From positions 334,548-367,560 of the forward strand of contig ML976999.1 of NCBI GenBank assembly GCA_010015675.1: a DNA stretch of 33,013 nt. The letters run 5' to 3'. Positions 10,674-21,878 of the stretch are shown in pieces. The position numbers and the translations under genes are program-made. This stretch comes from Byssothecium circinans (Eukaryota; Ascomycota; Dothideomycetes; Pleosporales; Massarinaceae). Every line of letters begins with the position of its first letter. The first letter of the stretch is position 1. The notes beneath the pieces are model-generated. The model saw only the letters and a list, made by a program, of their open reading frames with translations, was not told where the DNA came from and searched no databases.

Positions 10674-11597
10674 TCTGCAAAGGTTTCTCGAAGGTCGTCT
10701 TTGCCCATACTAGTATTTATCTGATTTAGGTCTTGACTGCGAGGCCCTCTCGAATGCTTTCGCAAGCCATCCGTAAAACTCGTACCACACAGAATGACCA
10801 ACCTCAGCTGCCGCACCCGTGCCGCGCCTCGAATGACAACTTACGATGTGTTGGTGCCACTTGAGTGTCTATTCGGTGGAATTGATACGATGCAAAGGGT
10901 TATTAAAGTTTCGCAGGCTACGGGTGGCATCCTTCCCGCGACCTCAACAGCTCGTCCTATGCATAGAGAAGTATCGCGGAGGTAAGCCTCCTCGTTTACC
11001 CCCATGTCCGGTCTGATTGTGATTCCCCAAAAAGCACGGCAATGCAGGTGCGCGTCCCCCAAAATTTATATTGTGGTTCCCTCTACGGTTTCGGAACTGC
11101 GTAGCGAAGCCGCATCAGGATTTTGCTCCACAGAAGATGAGCAAGGTTCATGCTCAGACGCTCAAAAACAAAACCTGCTGTGGGGACCGGCACCATTCGC
11201 TACCATGAAACTTTGGTTAAGCAAATATACGACAATCAACTGCAGTCCGGGTACACCATCCGAAGAAGAAAAGAAAAAGGCTGGCTTGGGCATGCTTTCG
11301 CTACGAGCATCGGCTCCCGGCTAAACTTCCCCGTTTTCTAGGATTGGGGGATGTTTGCAGTCTCGTGTCTCAGCAGACGCCATGCATATGCAGAACCGGG
11401 CACATGGGTCTTTGACCTCTCACACGTGCAGAAACCACCCACCGCGACGGCTTCAATTCATTTCGTCTATTTGCGTCGCTAAGCGGCGGCACGGGACGTA
11501 TCGGGAACGTCCTGCCGAACGGTGAGTTCCGCCGCTCCCATATCTTTCGTCCCACCCCGCTTGCGAGACTTTGTACTCTGGATCGAGTTCCGAGACA
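10674..11597. other. Divergent promoter region of the rhodopsin-domain and permease genes
   Basis: 924 bases between two genes transcribed away from each other, so it should hold both promoters. Frames of 60-110 codons on both strands overlap heavily and match nothing I recognise. No clear TATA box or CT block was identified. Confidence 0.5.
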
Positions 11598-13427
11598 ATG
11601 GCACTCAACAACGGTATAGAACTGAAGGCTACCGCCAACCTCGACGAGGTTGAGCGAGGGTCGGGACATGGCGACAAAACACTCGTGGCACCTTCTAAGC
11701 AAGCAACGGCCGAACAGAAAGCCAATGGACTTGAGGTTCGTATCATCCCTTCTCCTTCAGCGTGTTTGGCATCTGACATCGGCGACAGCGTTATATCAAC
11801 CTTGCGAGTGTTGTGAATTTTGGAGTAATTATCTTAGCAAGCTGGGAGTCCTTCGCGGTCACCTTTCAGTTCGCACTCACGAATGGGGGCCCAAGTTCTA
11901 TGTTCTACGGTTCGATCTTGGCTGGGTTCGGCTGTTGTGCTATAGGATTCTCACTGGCTGAGCTGGCGTCGATGTAAGCAGGGCCCAATACCATGGTACA
12001 CTGTAGAACGTTGCTGATAGTGATCACGAATCAGAGATCCGACTGTTGGTGCTCAGTACCGGTGGTCAGCGAACCTAGCCCCTTCGGCAAAGCGCTTCTG
12101 GGGACTTTTACAAGGTGCAGCCCCACGATATTGAAATTTGGATGATTGCGACTTACTCACATCGCGACAGGATGGATCACGACTGCTGCATGGTGCTTCG
12201 CCTGCGGAGGACCCCCCTCAATTCTCGCCAACATCATCACCTCATTGGCGATATTCAACAACGAAAACTATGTACCACAGCGATGGCACACTAGTCTTGT
12301 CATGATCGCGACGATGATTGTGCCATTCGTGTTCAACCTATGGTTCAGGAAGCTACTCGACTCATTTGAGATCACCGGAGGCATACTACATATCGTCCTC
12401 TTCATCGTATTCATCGTGGTACTCGTCGTTTTCGGCCCCCGCAACAGTCCCGACTTTGTCTTCAAGACTCTTCTTTGGGAGGACTCTGGGTGGAACAACA
12501 AAGGCGTATCATGGGGTCTCGGTCTTCTGAGCATGACGTTCTCCGTCACTGGCTTCGACAGTGTCCTTCACATGAGTAGGTCGGCAACATGGTCGTTCGA
12601 ATATCTACTAAAGAGACTTCAGGTGATGAAGTGAAGAAGGTTCGCACCCGAGTGCCCCGAAGCATCATCCTCGCCTGCACCGTCAACTCTGTTATGCTCT
12701 TCGTCTTTGTTATCGTCCTCCTCTTCTTCATCGGTCCACTCGACGAAGAGATCGTGACAGCGCCACTACCTCTTATATACGTTATCTACCGCGCCACTGG
12801 GTCCAAGGCAGCTACCAACGCAATGGTCTCTCTCGTCGCAGTCATCGTCTTCTTCGCACTCTTCAACATCTTCGCTTCGGTGTCGCGACTAGTTTGGGTC
12901 TTTGCGCGAGACAACGGACTACCATTCTCCAACTTCTTCGCCTACGTACGTCCCTAACTCCCTAGCCGAGTGTCATCCCCACTGACTTTTCTTCACAGGT
13001 CCACCCTACCCTCAAACTCCCCGTAAACGCCCTTCTCCTCCTCTCCGTAATAGTAACATGCCTCTCCCTGATCTACATCGCCTCAGCCACCGCCTTCAAT
13101 GCGCTCATCTCTCTTCAAGCGCTTGCCCTGCACGTCTCCTACTTCTTTCCCATTCTCTTCATGTTACTGCGCAAACTGCGCGGCCCGCCGCCTCCCTATG
13201 GTCCGTTCAAGCTTCCTAGAGGTGTCGGTGTCCCGGTCAATATCTTTGCGCTGTGCTATTTGGTGTATGTGGTGCTATGGATGCCGTTCCCGCAGATCTT
13301 GCCGGTTACGAAGGATAATATGAATTACGCGGGACCGATTTTCGGGGCGGTTATTATCGGCGCGTTGGGTCATTGGTTTTTGAGGGCGAGGAAGACGTTC
13401 AAGATGCCGGTTACGCGGTATGAGTAG
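11598..13427 (+). CDS. APC-superfamily amino-acid/GABA/choline-type permease, six exons, 519 aa
   Basis: Exons 11598-11735, 11789-11973, 12035-12114, 12171-12575, 12623-12945 and 12999-13427, with GT-AG introns of 47-61 bases; the total of 1560 bases is in frame. The protein has a hydrophilic N-terminus, then about ten to twelve hydrophobic spans. Family marks are FALTNGGPSSMFYGSILAGF, SLAELASIDPTVGAQYRWSA (the APC 'AE.AS..P..G.QY.W' block), WITTAAWCFACGG, GFDSVLHMSDEVKKVRTRVP (the conserved loop following helix 6) and SRLVWVFARDNGLPFS. These place it among fungal GABA-permease/choline-transporter-like members of the amino acid-polyamine-choline superfamily. It should import a small amine or amino acid across the plasma membrane; substrate cannot be told from sequence. 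A frame stop in unspliced exon 4 is removed by the 12576-12622 intron, which restores HMSDEVKK. Start chosen as the first ATG with a frame into the family region. Confidence 0.92.
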
Positions 13428-13860
13428 ACGGACGGGAGGTGGGGTGCTGGGTGCCGCGCCCAAATAACTCAATAATGGAAACAGAAGCGAAAAGGGGAGG
13501 GAACGATTTGATAATATGTATTGCACGGAGAGGAATAGTCCACTTGCGCTTAGAAGCGTTGACGAACATTTAATAGGAGGCTTGGAGCGTGTTGCTGGGA
13601 TTTAATTTGCGAAGACGCGTATGATATTTAAAGAGATTCAATGACCGCTAATGACACCAATGCTGATGATCTTTATCACGTTTGTGTACCGCTCTCTCTA
13701 GTATTATCTTTACCGCACCCTGCAGAACATCAGTCAGCACACGCTAACCCACCTTATATATCTTTTCCAGCAACATGGAAGCAATTCAGAATGGCCTTGT
13801 CCTTACTCTCGCGGAGAAGACATGAAAGGGCTTCGCTTCACCTTTGGTTCGCATGAGGAG
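13428..13860. other. 3' flank of the permease gene
   Basis: 433 bases after the permease stop. Only short overlapping frames; no gene, no obvious repeat. The repeat-like sequence described next begins somewhere to its right. Confidence 0.4.
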
Positions 13861-15760
13861 GGATATTCCGTTTTTTTGAACGAAAGACTTAAATAGCCGT
13901 TGACCCCCTCACATGCGGTTTAGGAAAGTCACATGCATCTCTCAGAACCTTAAACTGGGTAAACAACGAATGTATAAGACCTAGAAGTTTACGCAAAGCT
14001 CTAAATGTTGTGACTCCCTTTATTAAGTTTTATACACAAGTTCAGCGGGCTCACACCCGGAGATTCCTTTCCCTCGAGAAACACGCGTACTCATCTTTTT
14101 GCTTTTCCAAACAGAAGAAGAGGCTAGTCGCATATGTTAAGACCAATTTGGAGTTTTCAGCTTAATCGGAAATATAAAAGGACGCCAGAAAACGCTCCCC
14201 TCATCGATCGTTGGGATTGTGTTTTTAGAGAAGCGCCCATGAAGCTGGATGTTGGGATTTTGAATCACATTGACTTAAGCTTTGTCTGGATCCTTGGGTG
14301 GTTCTAAGGCCTTATAGAGAAAAGACCCATGTAGAAGTTGATTCAATATTTTAGGTCTCATATAGTGATATACGCGTCGACTTTGCAGTGTAGGTGTAAA
14401 GATAAGAGAGAACATTTTTAACACCCCTCTAAAATCTCTTTGAATAGTAAAACTTAGACATCCTTGCGTTTTTGAGACGTATAAACCAGTGTGTAGGAAT
14501 GAATTATACTTTGAGCACTGGGGAGGGGGTTCGAGCCAACATAGAAAGTATGTACCAGGATTTTAATCCATTCTTATGATTAGCCCAAAGGTGAGGGCGA
14601 TATAAGAGTCATATTTTGCCTTGAGAAGACATGCGAAATATGATGGGCGTCTTCTAGAGTGAGGGAAAAAAGAACAGGAAAAAGTCATTCGTAGTGTGTG
14701 AGGTGATGTGTCGGAGGTAAACATTGAAATCAAGATCTCCTTTCTTAGAGGAAACTGGCGTCGAAGAACCTAAGGCCAGTTTCTCCTAGATTTGAATTAT
14801 TTCGACCACGTTGTGATCCCCAGTTTGAGCAGAGAAAGGTCCACTTTGCGACCGACTTCGGTTGTTTGTATATGGATATCTAGGCCCCAATACATCTTTT
14901 ATGAGGAGTTGGCTTTTAAATTGGGATAGAAGGTAAATTCTGGGCATGATTGCTCGCTGGGTCCTTTTGCGGCTTCGAAGTTTTGGGAAAGAGTCAGTGA
15001 AATGACTTCATATTATGATGCGCGGCAGATAATTGGGAGCATTAGGAGCTTAGACATATGGCCGGCCTTTTTTGCAATTTTTAAGAACGCTTTAGAGGTT
15101 TTGAGTTAGGGGGAAGAGTTAGAAGTCTTATATCCAGTGTTATTTTTCAATACTTCTGGGTAATAGCGCCATATGCTCTCTAGCGCTTTCTTTTAAAAGT
15201 TCGTATAGGAACTTTAGAGGAGTGAGGCCTTAAAGAGGATATTAGAACTATATATGCTGTAACTCTATAATCGAAAAATAGCTTAAGTAGGCACTTCTAT
15301 CTAAGTTCAAAGAATCTTATTATCATCAGAAGGGTATATGATAAAGTTTTGCGAGCACTTATCGGTGATATCGCCAGTTAAGAAACTTTGGATAAATGGT
15401 GAGTAATAAAGATCATGCTAATTGGTCGAGATCATGCCTTGAGCCCGTAGACACTTTTGAGGAAGGGTGGGAATGAGGGGATATCTTATGGAGTGTTTCC
15501 CACTTTTAGTCTTTTTGATTAGATAAGAGATTTAATAATTGCAGGGGAACCAAACCCACCGAACTAAGTTTCTTGAAGGTTGCGTGATCTTCTAAAATAA
15601 ATCATCTGGTTCCAACCGTTTATTATGGGAAGTTTTGAAGTTCGGATGGGTCAACTCTGGATCCAATACGGTATACTCGGGTCAGCATCTCAGCTTTTTC
15701 AGTGATGCACCAAAGGTGTGACGATGCTGGATAGTATAGTCGCACTGAGAGGATGAGAGG
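13860..15760 (-). repeat. Degraded repeat region, possible inverted relative of the 25.4-31.7 kb array
   Basis: No frame longer than about 60 codons is present across nearly 2 kb. The plus strand is purine-biased and studded with TTTAGAG/TTTTAGA motifs. Read on the minus strand these become pyrimidine-rich runs ending in CTAAA, such as ACTCCTCTAAAGTTCC, AACCTCTAAAGCG, GGGCGCTTCTCTAAAAACAC and CCTTCCTCAAAAGTGTC. The same punctuation marks the plus-strand array further right. Spacing is irregular and matches are short, so a common origin is an inference. Alternative explanation: an old transposable element of another kind, decayed beyond recognition. Confidence 0.4.
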
Positions 15761-17885
15761 AAAGAAATGAATTGTGTGTGGAGGAGAGTCCTCAGGGGAG
15801 CGGGCTATAGTGGATGTGAGCGGTGTCAGACCAGATGAAGATATTGATTCGAGAGTGACGTCAGAGTCCCATACCTTCCGTGGTAAAGTCTTAATGACGT
15901 GACGCTGGACCCTTCATCGATCGCTGTGGGTTATCTGGTAAACTGATAAGGCTTACTTATTAGATTATATTTAGGTTAATAGCTAGTGAAATATAAGCGA
16001 ACTCTTGAGTAATATATTAATTATAGCTATCTCTCATAAGGAACTATAACTTATGCTTTTGCCCTCTTAAGTAAATGAATTATTTGCATAATAACTGAGC
16101 CTAGAATGAAGTGACTTTGCAAGCTATCTGAGATCATATTGGCAATACTATCAAGATATTCTACGCAAAAGATTAACATCGCTTTACTGCAGTGGGTATT
16201 TTGGGAGGTTGGACATCATGCCGTCACTGCGATGGCTTATTGCCGTTGTCTATTGCCGAGACTGGTGATCGCGCCATGCACTGGCTGTAAGGCAGGTTGC
16301 GGATTAGAGATCGGAGGAGGTTCCACTATTCTCCCTGCCTCCACGCCATTACCATGGTACCCATCACCATCAGCCACCTATGAAACGCCAGATCTGATAA
16401 CTTTCCCGCAAACCATGATCGACCGAGCCGTGGTACTCAACATCTCCTACAACGCTGCCTTCAGGGGTAGTTGCTGCCACGTATGAGAAATTATGTGCGG
16501 TACCTCATCTCTTCCAAGGCAACCAACCGTACCTGTACGCGCGTACATATTTTATTGATAAGATCATAGCCATATGACACTGTAATATGTGTGAGCATTA
16601 AGCTTCTAAAACTTCATGTTCTGTTCCACATCTCCCACTAAAAACGCCACGCAACTAACGCAGCGCTATTGGTCTCGCATGAACGCTCCGTATCCTGGTA
16701 GTATAGCTCCCTCTCAACTACCTAATGCGAGAGTTCGTCTCGTTCGCATTAACTTCCCTGCTCTTACGACACCTTGCATGCTGTGCTTTTATTGTATGAT
16801 CACGTCTACAACTCTGCTGGCCCTAGCTGCAGACTACTTTGTACGTAGTAAAATTAATGATGGCGAGCAAATCAGATATAAGCTGGGGTCTGAAAGCATG
16901 AAAGTGTGTACAGTGCAGTATGTAGATGGAAGTCCGGAAACATGCGACTGATTATGCGAGCTAAAGCAAACTCGCCCCCTTTCTCCGGATCTGCCGAACC
17001 CTGCGAAGATCGAGAACTAATGCACACTACTGCACTTATTCCTCACTAGGTTCGCGCGATGCCAACGTCAGTTAAAGATTTCCACATAACATTCCATTTC
17101 CGGCAACCTGGAGGAGTAGTCGTTCTGAACTCCGAGCCAGCATGGCCTCCGTAAACATTATAGTGAAAAGCCACATTTTAGCGACTGGCAAGAAGAGGTC
17201 GCTCGCACGAATCCACTTCTAGTTCGCTCGTCCGACAAAGTTCCCGCGGCCTCATGCGCCTCGAAAAAGAACACGGGACGTTACGCAATCCGTCGTTCCA
17301 AGTCCTACGGGTAGCGGCTATCTAAAATAGTTACCTTGGCAGCTCTCCGATGGAGAACAGTGGAGAGATTCCGATGTAGATTGGTCCGCGGATAGGTATA
17401 CTATAGGTATCTAGAGTTTTGATAGCCTAGCCTAGAAGTTGTATACACTTTATGGTAGTTTCGCTCCCATGGAACTAGTCTAACTGAAGCTTCTCGCTGT
17501 ACTAAAGGTATGGTGGCCTGACAAGTATACCATGGTATGAGTACAATATAGGGGCACGCGGTACCCCAGTGCTTGGGAGTACCTGCGCAGATATAATGGC
17601 TACACGTGTGCTTATTGGGGCTATACTGTCTCTTTTGACACTGTAGAATCTTGGAGTATCTGCGCTGACAGCGGCCTCAGTGAATTTTACCATCGGTGAT
17701 TTCCCTGCTTGTGGGTAAGTAAGCATATGGCCACAGAGTGACAGAAGCTGATCTTCTAATCAAAGCTCAATTGCTTTGTCGAAAACTTCCCCAGCAGCGG
17801 CTGCCAAGTAACGGATGTAGCATGTCAGTGCTAGAGTCAAGAGCTCGCTCGTACCGTCTCACCATGCATAATTGAACACTGCACA
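15761..17885. other. Gene-free region with AT-rich patch
   Basis: About 2.1 kb. An AT-rich patch at about 15950-16090 carries CTTATTAGATTATATTTAGG, resembling the AT-rich spacer near 6380. Frames at about 16139-16486 and 16616-16951 (115 and 111 codons) were examined and are not convincing: no family motif, no signal peptide at a real ATG and no splice structure. A short imperfect direct repeat (GGAGTACCTGCGCAGATA at 17576 and GGAGTATCTGCGCTGACA at 17653) is present. The promoter of the downstream gene lies at the right end. Confidence 0.4.
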
Positions 17886-19402
17886 ATGGACGACATGGTC
17901 AAGACTTCCAAAGTTCAAGCCAGTCTGTGCAATCGCCCCAATGAATCGAAGAGCCGTGAGGTCTTCGTGTATTGTATTATATGCTTGCCTATCGGCATTG
18001 TGTTCGTCGGGCTGAGGCTCTGGGGAAAGCTAGTTTCGAAACGCCTCGCCATTGATAACTGGGTCTGTGTTGGGGCGCAGGTATTAGTTATCTTCCCTTT
18101 CGGATGCCTTTTGAAGTGTAAGTGCTCAGACCCCTTCGAAGGCACTTCGCTGACCCATGAATCAGTACAAAGTATGGGTTTCGGCGAGCATTTCTGGAAT
18201 CTAGAGAGCGGTGGACAACTTCGTGACATCTTGCACTTATGTAAGTTCTGATCCATCACATCACAGTTGCAGTACCAATGAACTGACAAAAGAGCAGTCT
18301 GGATCTGCGCAACAACCTACATCCTCATCCTCGGCGCGATCAAAGTATCCCTCGTCCTGCTCTACGTTGAGATATTCCCTCACCGTCGAACACGCACCGT
18401 AGCATACATAATACTCGCCTTCATAGTAGCGAACACCTTAGTCATATACCTGAGCTCGATCTTCCTCTGCGTGCCAGTGCAAGGAAACTGGGACCGAGAC
18501 ATCAACGCGAAATGCATGAACATGAATGCCGTCGGATATGCCGTATCCGCCTCATCGATTGCCCGAGACCTCATCCTACTCATCTTTCCCCTGGTATGCA
18601 TTAGGAAGCTGAACATGAAGAGGAAGCGCAAAATAATTGTTGACTTCATGTTCGCCATAGGTACTTTGTACGCAATTTCTACCCTCCCGGAGTATATATC
18701 TCTAACATCCACAGCGGCTGTCTAACAACATTCCTCCGCCGCCACACACTCCTCGAGTTCAAAATCACCGTCGATCCAACATGGGACTACGTGCCCGTTA
18801 TGAACTGGACCGCCCTGGAGCTGCCCTCAGGCTTCGTATGCGTCTCGCTGCCTGCCGTGCGCATACTCTTCGTGCACTACATCCCCAGGGGTTTCTTCGG
18901 CACCGTCGCATCCAGCAGCACGAACACTCCCACGCCACGTCCAGATCCGGACGCGGCACCTAAGCGGGAAAAGAGAGGCTTCACGTGGATGAACGTGTCT
19001 ACGGCGAAATTCGAAAGCGATATCGATATGTTACCAACCGCGAAGAAATGGCATGGATCGACGTCGTCCCTTTTGCGGACACAATCCACATCGAGATCTT
19101 CATGCGGGAAAGGCCAGGAGAGACTGAGCAGCGATATCAGCAATTATCCCGAAGCCAGCCTTTCCCATATTAAGGCCGAGACGGCGCGGGTACCAGATTC
19201 AAAGGTCCATGCCACTTTTGAAGTAATTGTCGCGCCGAGCGAGACGATGGAGATGGCGCTGTTACCGGAGTCCAAAGATGCGCATGTTTGCACGAGGTGC
19301 GGGAGTCACGTTGATGACATCACTGCACTGCCGAAGATTGGAGAGGATAAGGGGAGGACGAAGAAAGTGATGGTGCCGGGGTGGGATTTGCAAACAGTAT
19401 AA
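17886..19402 (+). CDS. Fungal rhodopsin-domain seven-helix membrane protein, four exons, 454 aa
   Basis: Exons 17886-18117, 18166-18240, 18298-18667, 18715-19402; introns 47-57 bases, total 1365 bases in frame. Choosing donor 18668 (GTACGC) over 18661 restores FAIGTFGCLTTFLRRH, typical of the family. Helices in order include VFVYCIICLPIGIVFVGLRL, a second around VLVIFPFGCLL, TYILILGAIKVSLVLLYVEI, a fourth at AYIILAFIVANTLVIYLSSI, then VSASSIARDLILLIFPLV, a sixth at IIVDFMFAIGTF and a last near ELPSGFVCVSLPAVRILF. Family hallmarks FGEHFWNL (after helix 2), CVPVQGNWDRD and VDPTWDYVPVMNWTALE are present. A polar tail of about 165 residues contains CTRCGSH. Such proteins are multi-pass membrane proteins of unknown biochemical role, greatly expanded in plant-associated fungi. 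It is the second member of this family in the window, about 8 kb from the first and on the opposite strand. The two are too divergent to be a recent duplication. Confidence 0.9.
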
Positions 19403-19576
19403 TGTGCGGTAAATACCTTGCGTATAGATTCATTACCGGTAAAAACATGGACCGCACCGCAGAAGTTTCGCGGGTACAGATCGTCACACAGTTCTAAACA
19501 AGCCTAGACCGCAGACACACAACGTGAGCCTCCGAAGAGCCCACCACGCATCACACATCACCATACCCCACCACAT

Positions 19577-21243
19577 CTAACGCTCCCCCTCCCGCATCCC
19601 CTTAACAGCCTCCTCCACCTCCCTCACAGCATCATACCCATACAACCACCCCTGCACAACCGGACAAGTCCACCGACTGGGAAACCTCTCCGTCCTCCCC
19701 TCCCCCTCGCCTTCCCCCACCACCTCTCCCCTCCCCAAGCGCCTCTCAAACACCCCATCCCTCCTCCTCTGCGCCTCCCCATCCCCCAAATGAAAATCCT
19801 CCCTCTGCCCCCACGTCTCCCTCGCAATCCTCTCCGCCCTACTCTTCCTCAACTTCTCAAACACCCTCAGCGCAGCTGGCAGATCCCCCGGCCCCGTAAA
19901 AGAGGGGTTAACAGTGCAGGAAAGGAGGAGACCGAGCACGGCGCCGTCTTCGATGGAGGAATTAGCGCCTTGCGCGAGGTACGGCAGCATGGGATGACAC
20001 GCGTCGCCGACCAGGACGAAGTTTGAGGACGGGGAGATGAAGGTTGCGAGGGGGGGCCGGTGGTGCAGTTTCCATTTCGTGACGTTTTTTACGGAGGAGA
20101 GGAGTTGTGTTAGGCTGGGAAAGTTAGCTGGATAGCTGGATGTTTAGTCTAGGGAGAAGGGAAGGGGAAGGGGAAGGGGAAGGGGAAGGGGAAGGGGAAG
20201 GGGAAGAGATTTTCCATGCATCTCCAGGTATGCAAAGGACGCGAGATACACTACACAACTGGAACCATCCAAGGTGAGGTGGTTTAGTCAGTAGGAAGAA
20301 AGAACCATAGGGTACATACACAGGATCCCACCCCCTAAACCTCTCCCTCATCTCCTCCAAATCGCCCTCCGTCTTCGTAACCCCCGTCTCCAAATCATCC
20401 GGCACGAGAAGCACAACGTTATACATGCTCCCCCCGCGCATACTATACGCGACCACATGCGCATCCGGGCCGATCCAGAACCTCAACCCCGGTTCCCGTA
20501 CCATTTCCCTCAGCTTCTCGTCCCGGATGTCGTGGGTGTGGAGGACTATCCGGTACGCTAGATCGCCCGTTGGTACCGGCGGGTCTGGCTGGCGCAGGAA
20601 GATAGACCGACATGTCGACCATAATCCATCGGCTGCGACGACGAGATCGGCGGAGAAAGTTTTTCCGGTGGCGGTGGCTACTCGAGCTCTTTTCCTCCCA
20701 CCGTCTTCTCCGTCAGCTTTGACGTCGAGATTCATTCCTGTAACACGCTCCCCGAGCTCTACAACTACGCCTAGCTCACTCGCGCGCTGGACAAGCGCGC
20801 CTTGCAAATCCCCGCGATGGCAGTCGGCAAACGGCGCGTTGTATTTCCTGCGGCAGTTCGCGCCGAAGTTATCCTCGTGCGCGAGGAGTTTCCCCTTGTA
20901 GTTGTATACGGTGCAGGTTTTGGGCTCGCAGGGGGAGTGGAGGAGCGGGTAGACGGACCATTGCTGGAGGAGGCGGGTTGCGTTGGGTGTGAGTTGGAGA
21001 CCGGCGCCGATCTGGGGGTGCGTTAGGGGAGGCGGAGATGACGGGAATACTAAAGTACGGCAGTAGAGGAAAGAGGATAGCAGTGATGGCGAAGGGAAAG
21101 TATAGGGAAGGGAGGAATACTTCGGCAAGTTCTTGCGTAGCTTCGAGGACAGTCACCGTATGGCCTGCGAGCGCGCATTGGATTGATGCGGAGAGGCCTG
21201 AGAGGCCTGCACCGACGATTAGGATGTCGAGGTTTGGTGTCAT
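19577..21243 (-). CDS. FAD-dependent monooxygenase (salicylate hydroxylase-like), three exons, 450 aa
   Basis: Minus-strand exons 21243-21121, 21011-20320, 20114-19577; introns of 109 and 205 bases; total 1353 bases in frame. The three flavoprotein hydroxylase signatures are all present: the N-terminal dinucleotide-binding GAGLSG (residues 11-16), the DG motif in VVAADGLWS (about 169-170), and the FAD-ribityl GD motif in VGDACHPMLPYLAQGANSS (about 308). Active-site-type sequence IGAGLQLTPNATRLL follows the first intron. These enzymes use NAD(P)H and O2 to hydroxylate aromatic rings or similar substrates in the cytosol; the substrate here is unknown. The C-terminal region carries a Gly/Glu/Arg-rich low-complexity stretch (GRGEVVGEGEGEGRTERF). 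The start at 21241-21243 (MTPNLDILIVGAG) puts the nucleotide-binding fold at the usual position; an in-frame extension upstream is less likely. The second intron holds a GGGGAA hexanucleotide repeat. Its 3' end faces the rhodopsin gene 174 bases away. Confidence 0.93.
20154..20206. repeat. (GGGGAA)n microsatellite inside monooxygenase intron 2
   Basis: About eight to nine consecutive GGGGAA units on the plus strand (CCCCTT on the transcribed strand). They lie entirely within the 205-base second intron (20115-20319) of the monooxygenase, about 40 bases upstream of the acceptor. The unit is six bases, so unspliced RNA keeps frame and reads as Ser-Pro repeats. Confidence 0.95.
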
Positions 21244-21878
21244 CTCTCCTTTATCTCCTAGTATATCAAATCTTCCAGGCAATTCCACGAATTTGAGAAT
21301 GTGAGCGTGTTGCTGTGCAGGCAAGACATACATGCAGCTTTGAGATTACCATGTGGCAGGTAGAAAGAAACCGGGGCTACATTTACCCACGCGAGATATA
21401 TCTCGGCCTGTAATGACGCGTTCCTGCTCGGTGAAGATATATCGAGCGTAATTGCGTAGCCATGGGATCGGCGCGTGGGAATGCGGGGAATACTGCTTTC
21501 GCCGTTCGGAACGATTGTACGGTAACTGCTCTCGGCTGACGTCTACGTACTACCGAAAGGGGCAACGAGCTCAACCTTGCACGTGTCTTGGCGTAAACAA
21601 AAATACATTGAAACGCGACCTGCAACGATGACAAAAAACAATATCAAGGCGAACCCAAATACATGTAGGACAGCAATACCTGCCGCTTAGGTATGTGAGA
21701 GAGCGCCCCCAACGCCATCCGTGTCCACTCCGCACCCAACGATGCGAGGCCAAACACCTCGAGAAGAGATGTATTCGCAGCCGAACAAAACGCCAAAGAA
21801 GGTTAATAATGACCAAATGGCGACCGTATCCATCATAGAGATCATATATACCAACACAACACCCGGCTCTCCAACGCT
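21244..21878. other. Promoter region of the monooxygenase / 3' flank of the HeH-protein gene
   Basis: 635 bases between two minus-strand genes. Short frames only. The monooxygenase promoter should lie here; no clear core element was identified. Confidence 0.5.

Noticed and set aside
16680..16720. tRNA-like string near CCTGGTAGTATAGCTCC
   Set aside because: No cloverleaf could be drawn: acceptor and T-arm pairing and the GGTTCRA box are missing. No tRNA or rRNA gene was found elsewhere by eye.
16139..16951. Two frames of 115 and 111 codons as possible small or secreted genes
   Set aside because: The first lacks an ATG at its head; neither shows a signal peptide, family motif or splice structure, and both sit in a gene-free, repeat-like region.
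20124..21128. A 334-codon minus-strand frame as a separate gene ending in Ser-Pro repeats
   Set aside because: It is exon 2 of the monooxygenase read on into its second intron; splicing at 20319/20115 joins it to the conserved GD-motif exon in frame.
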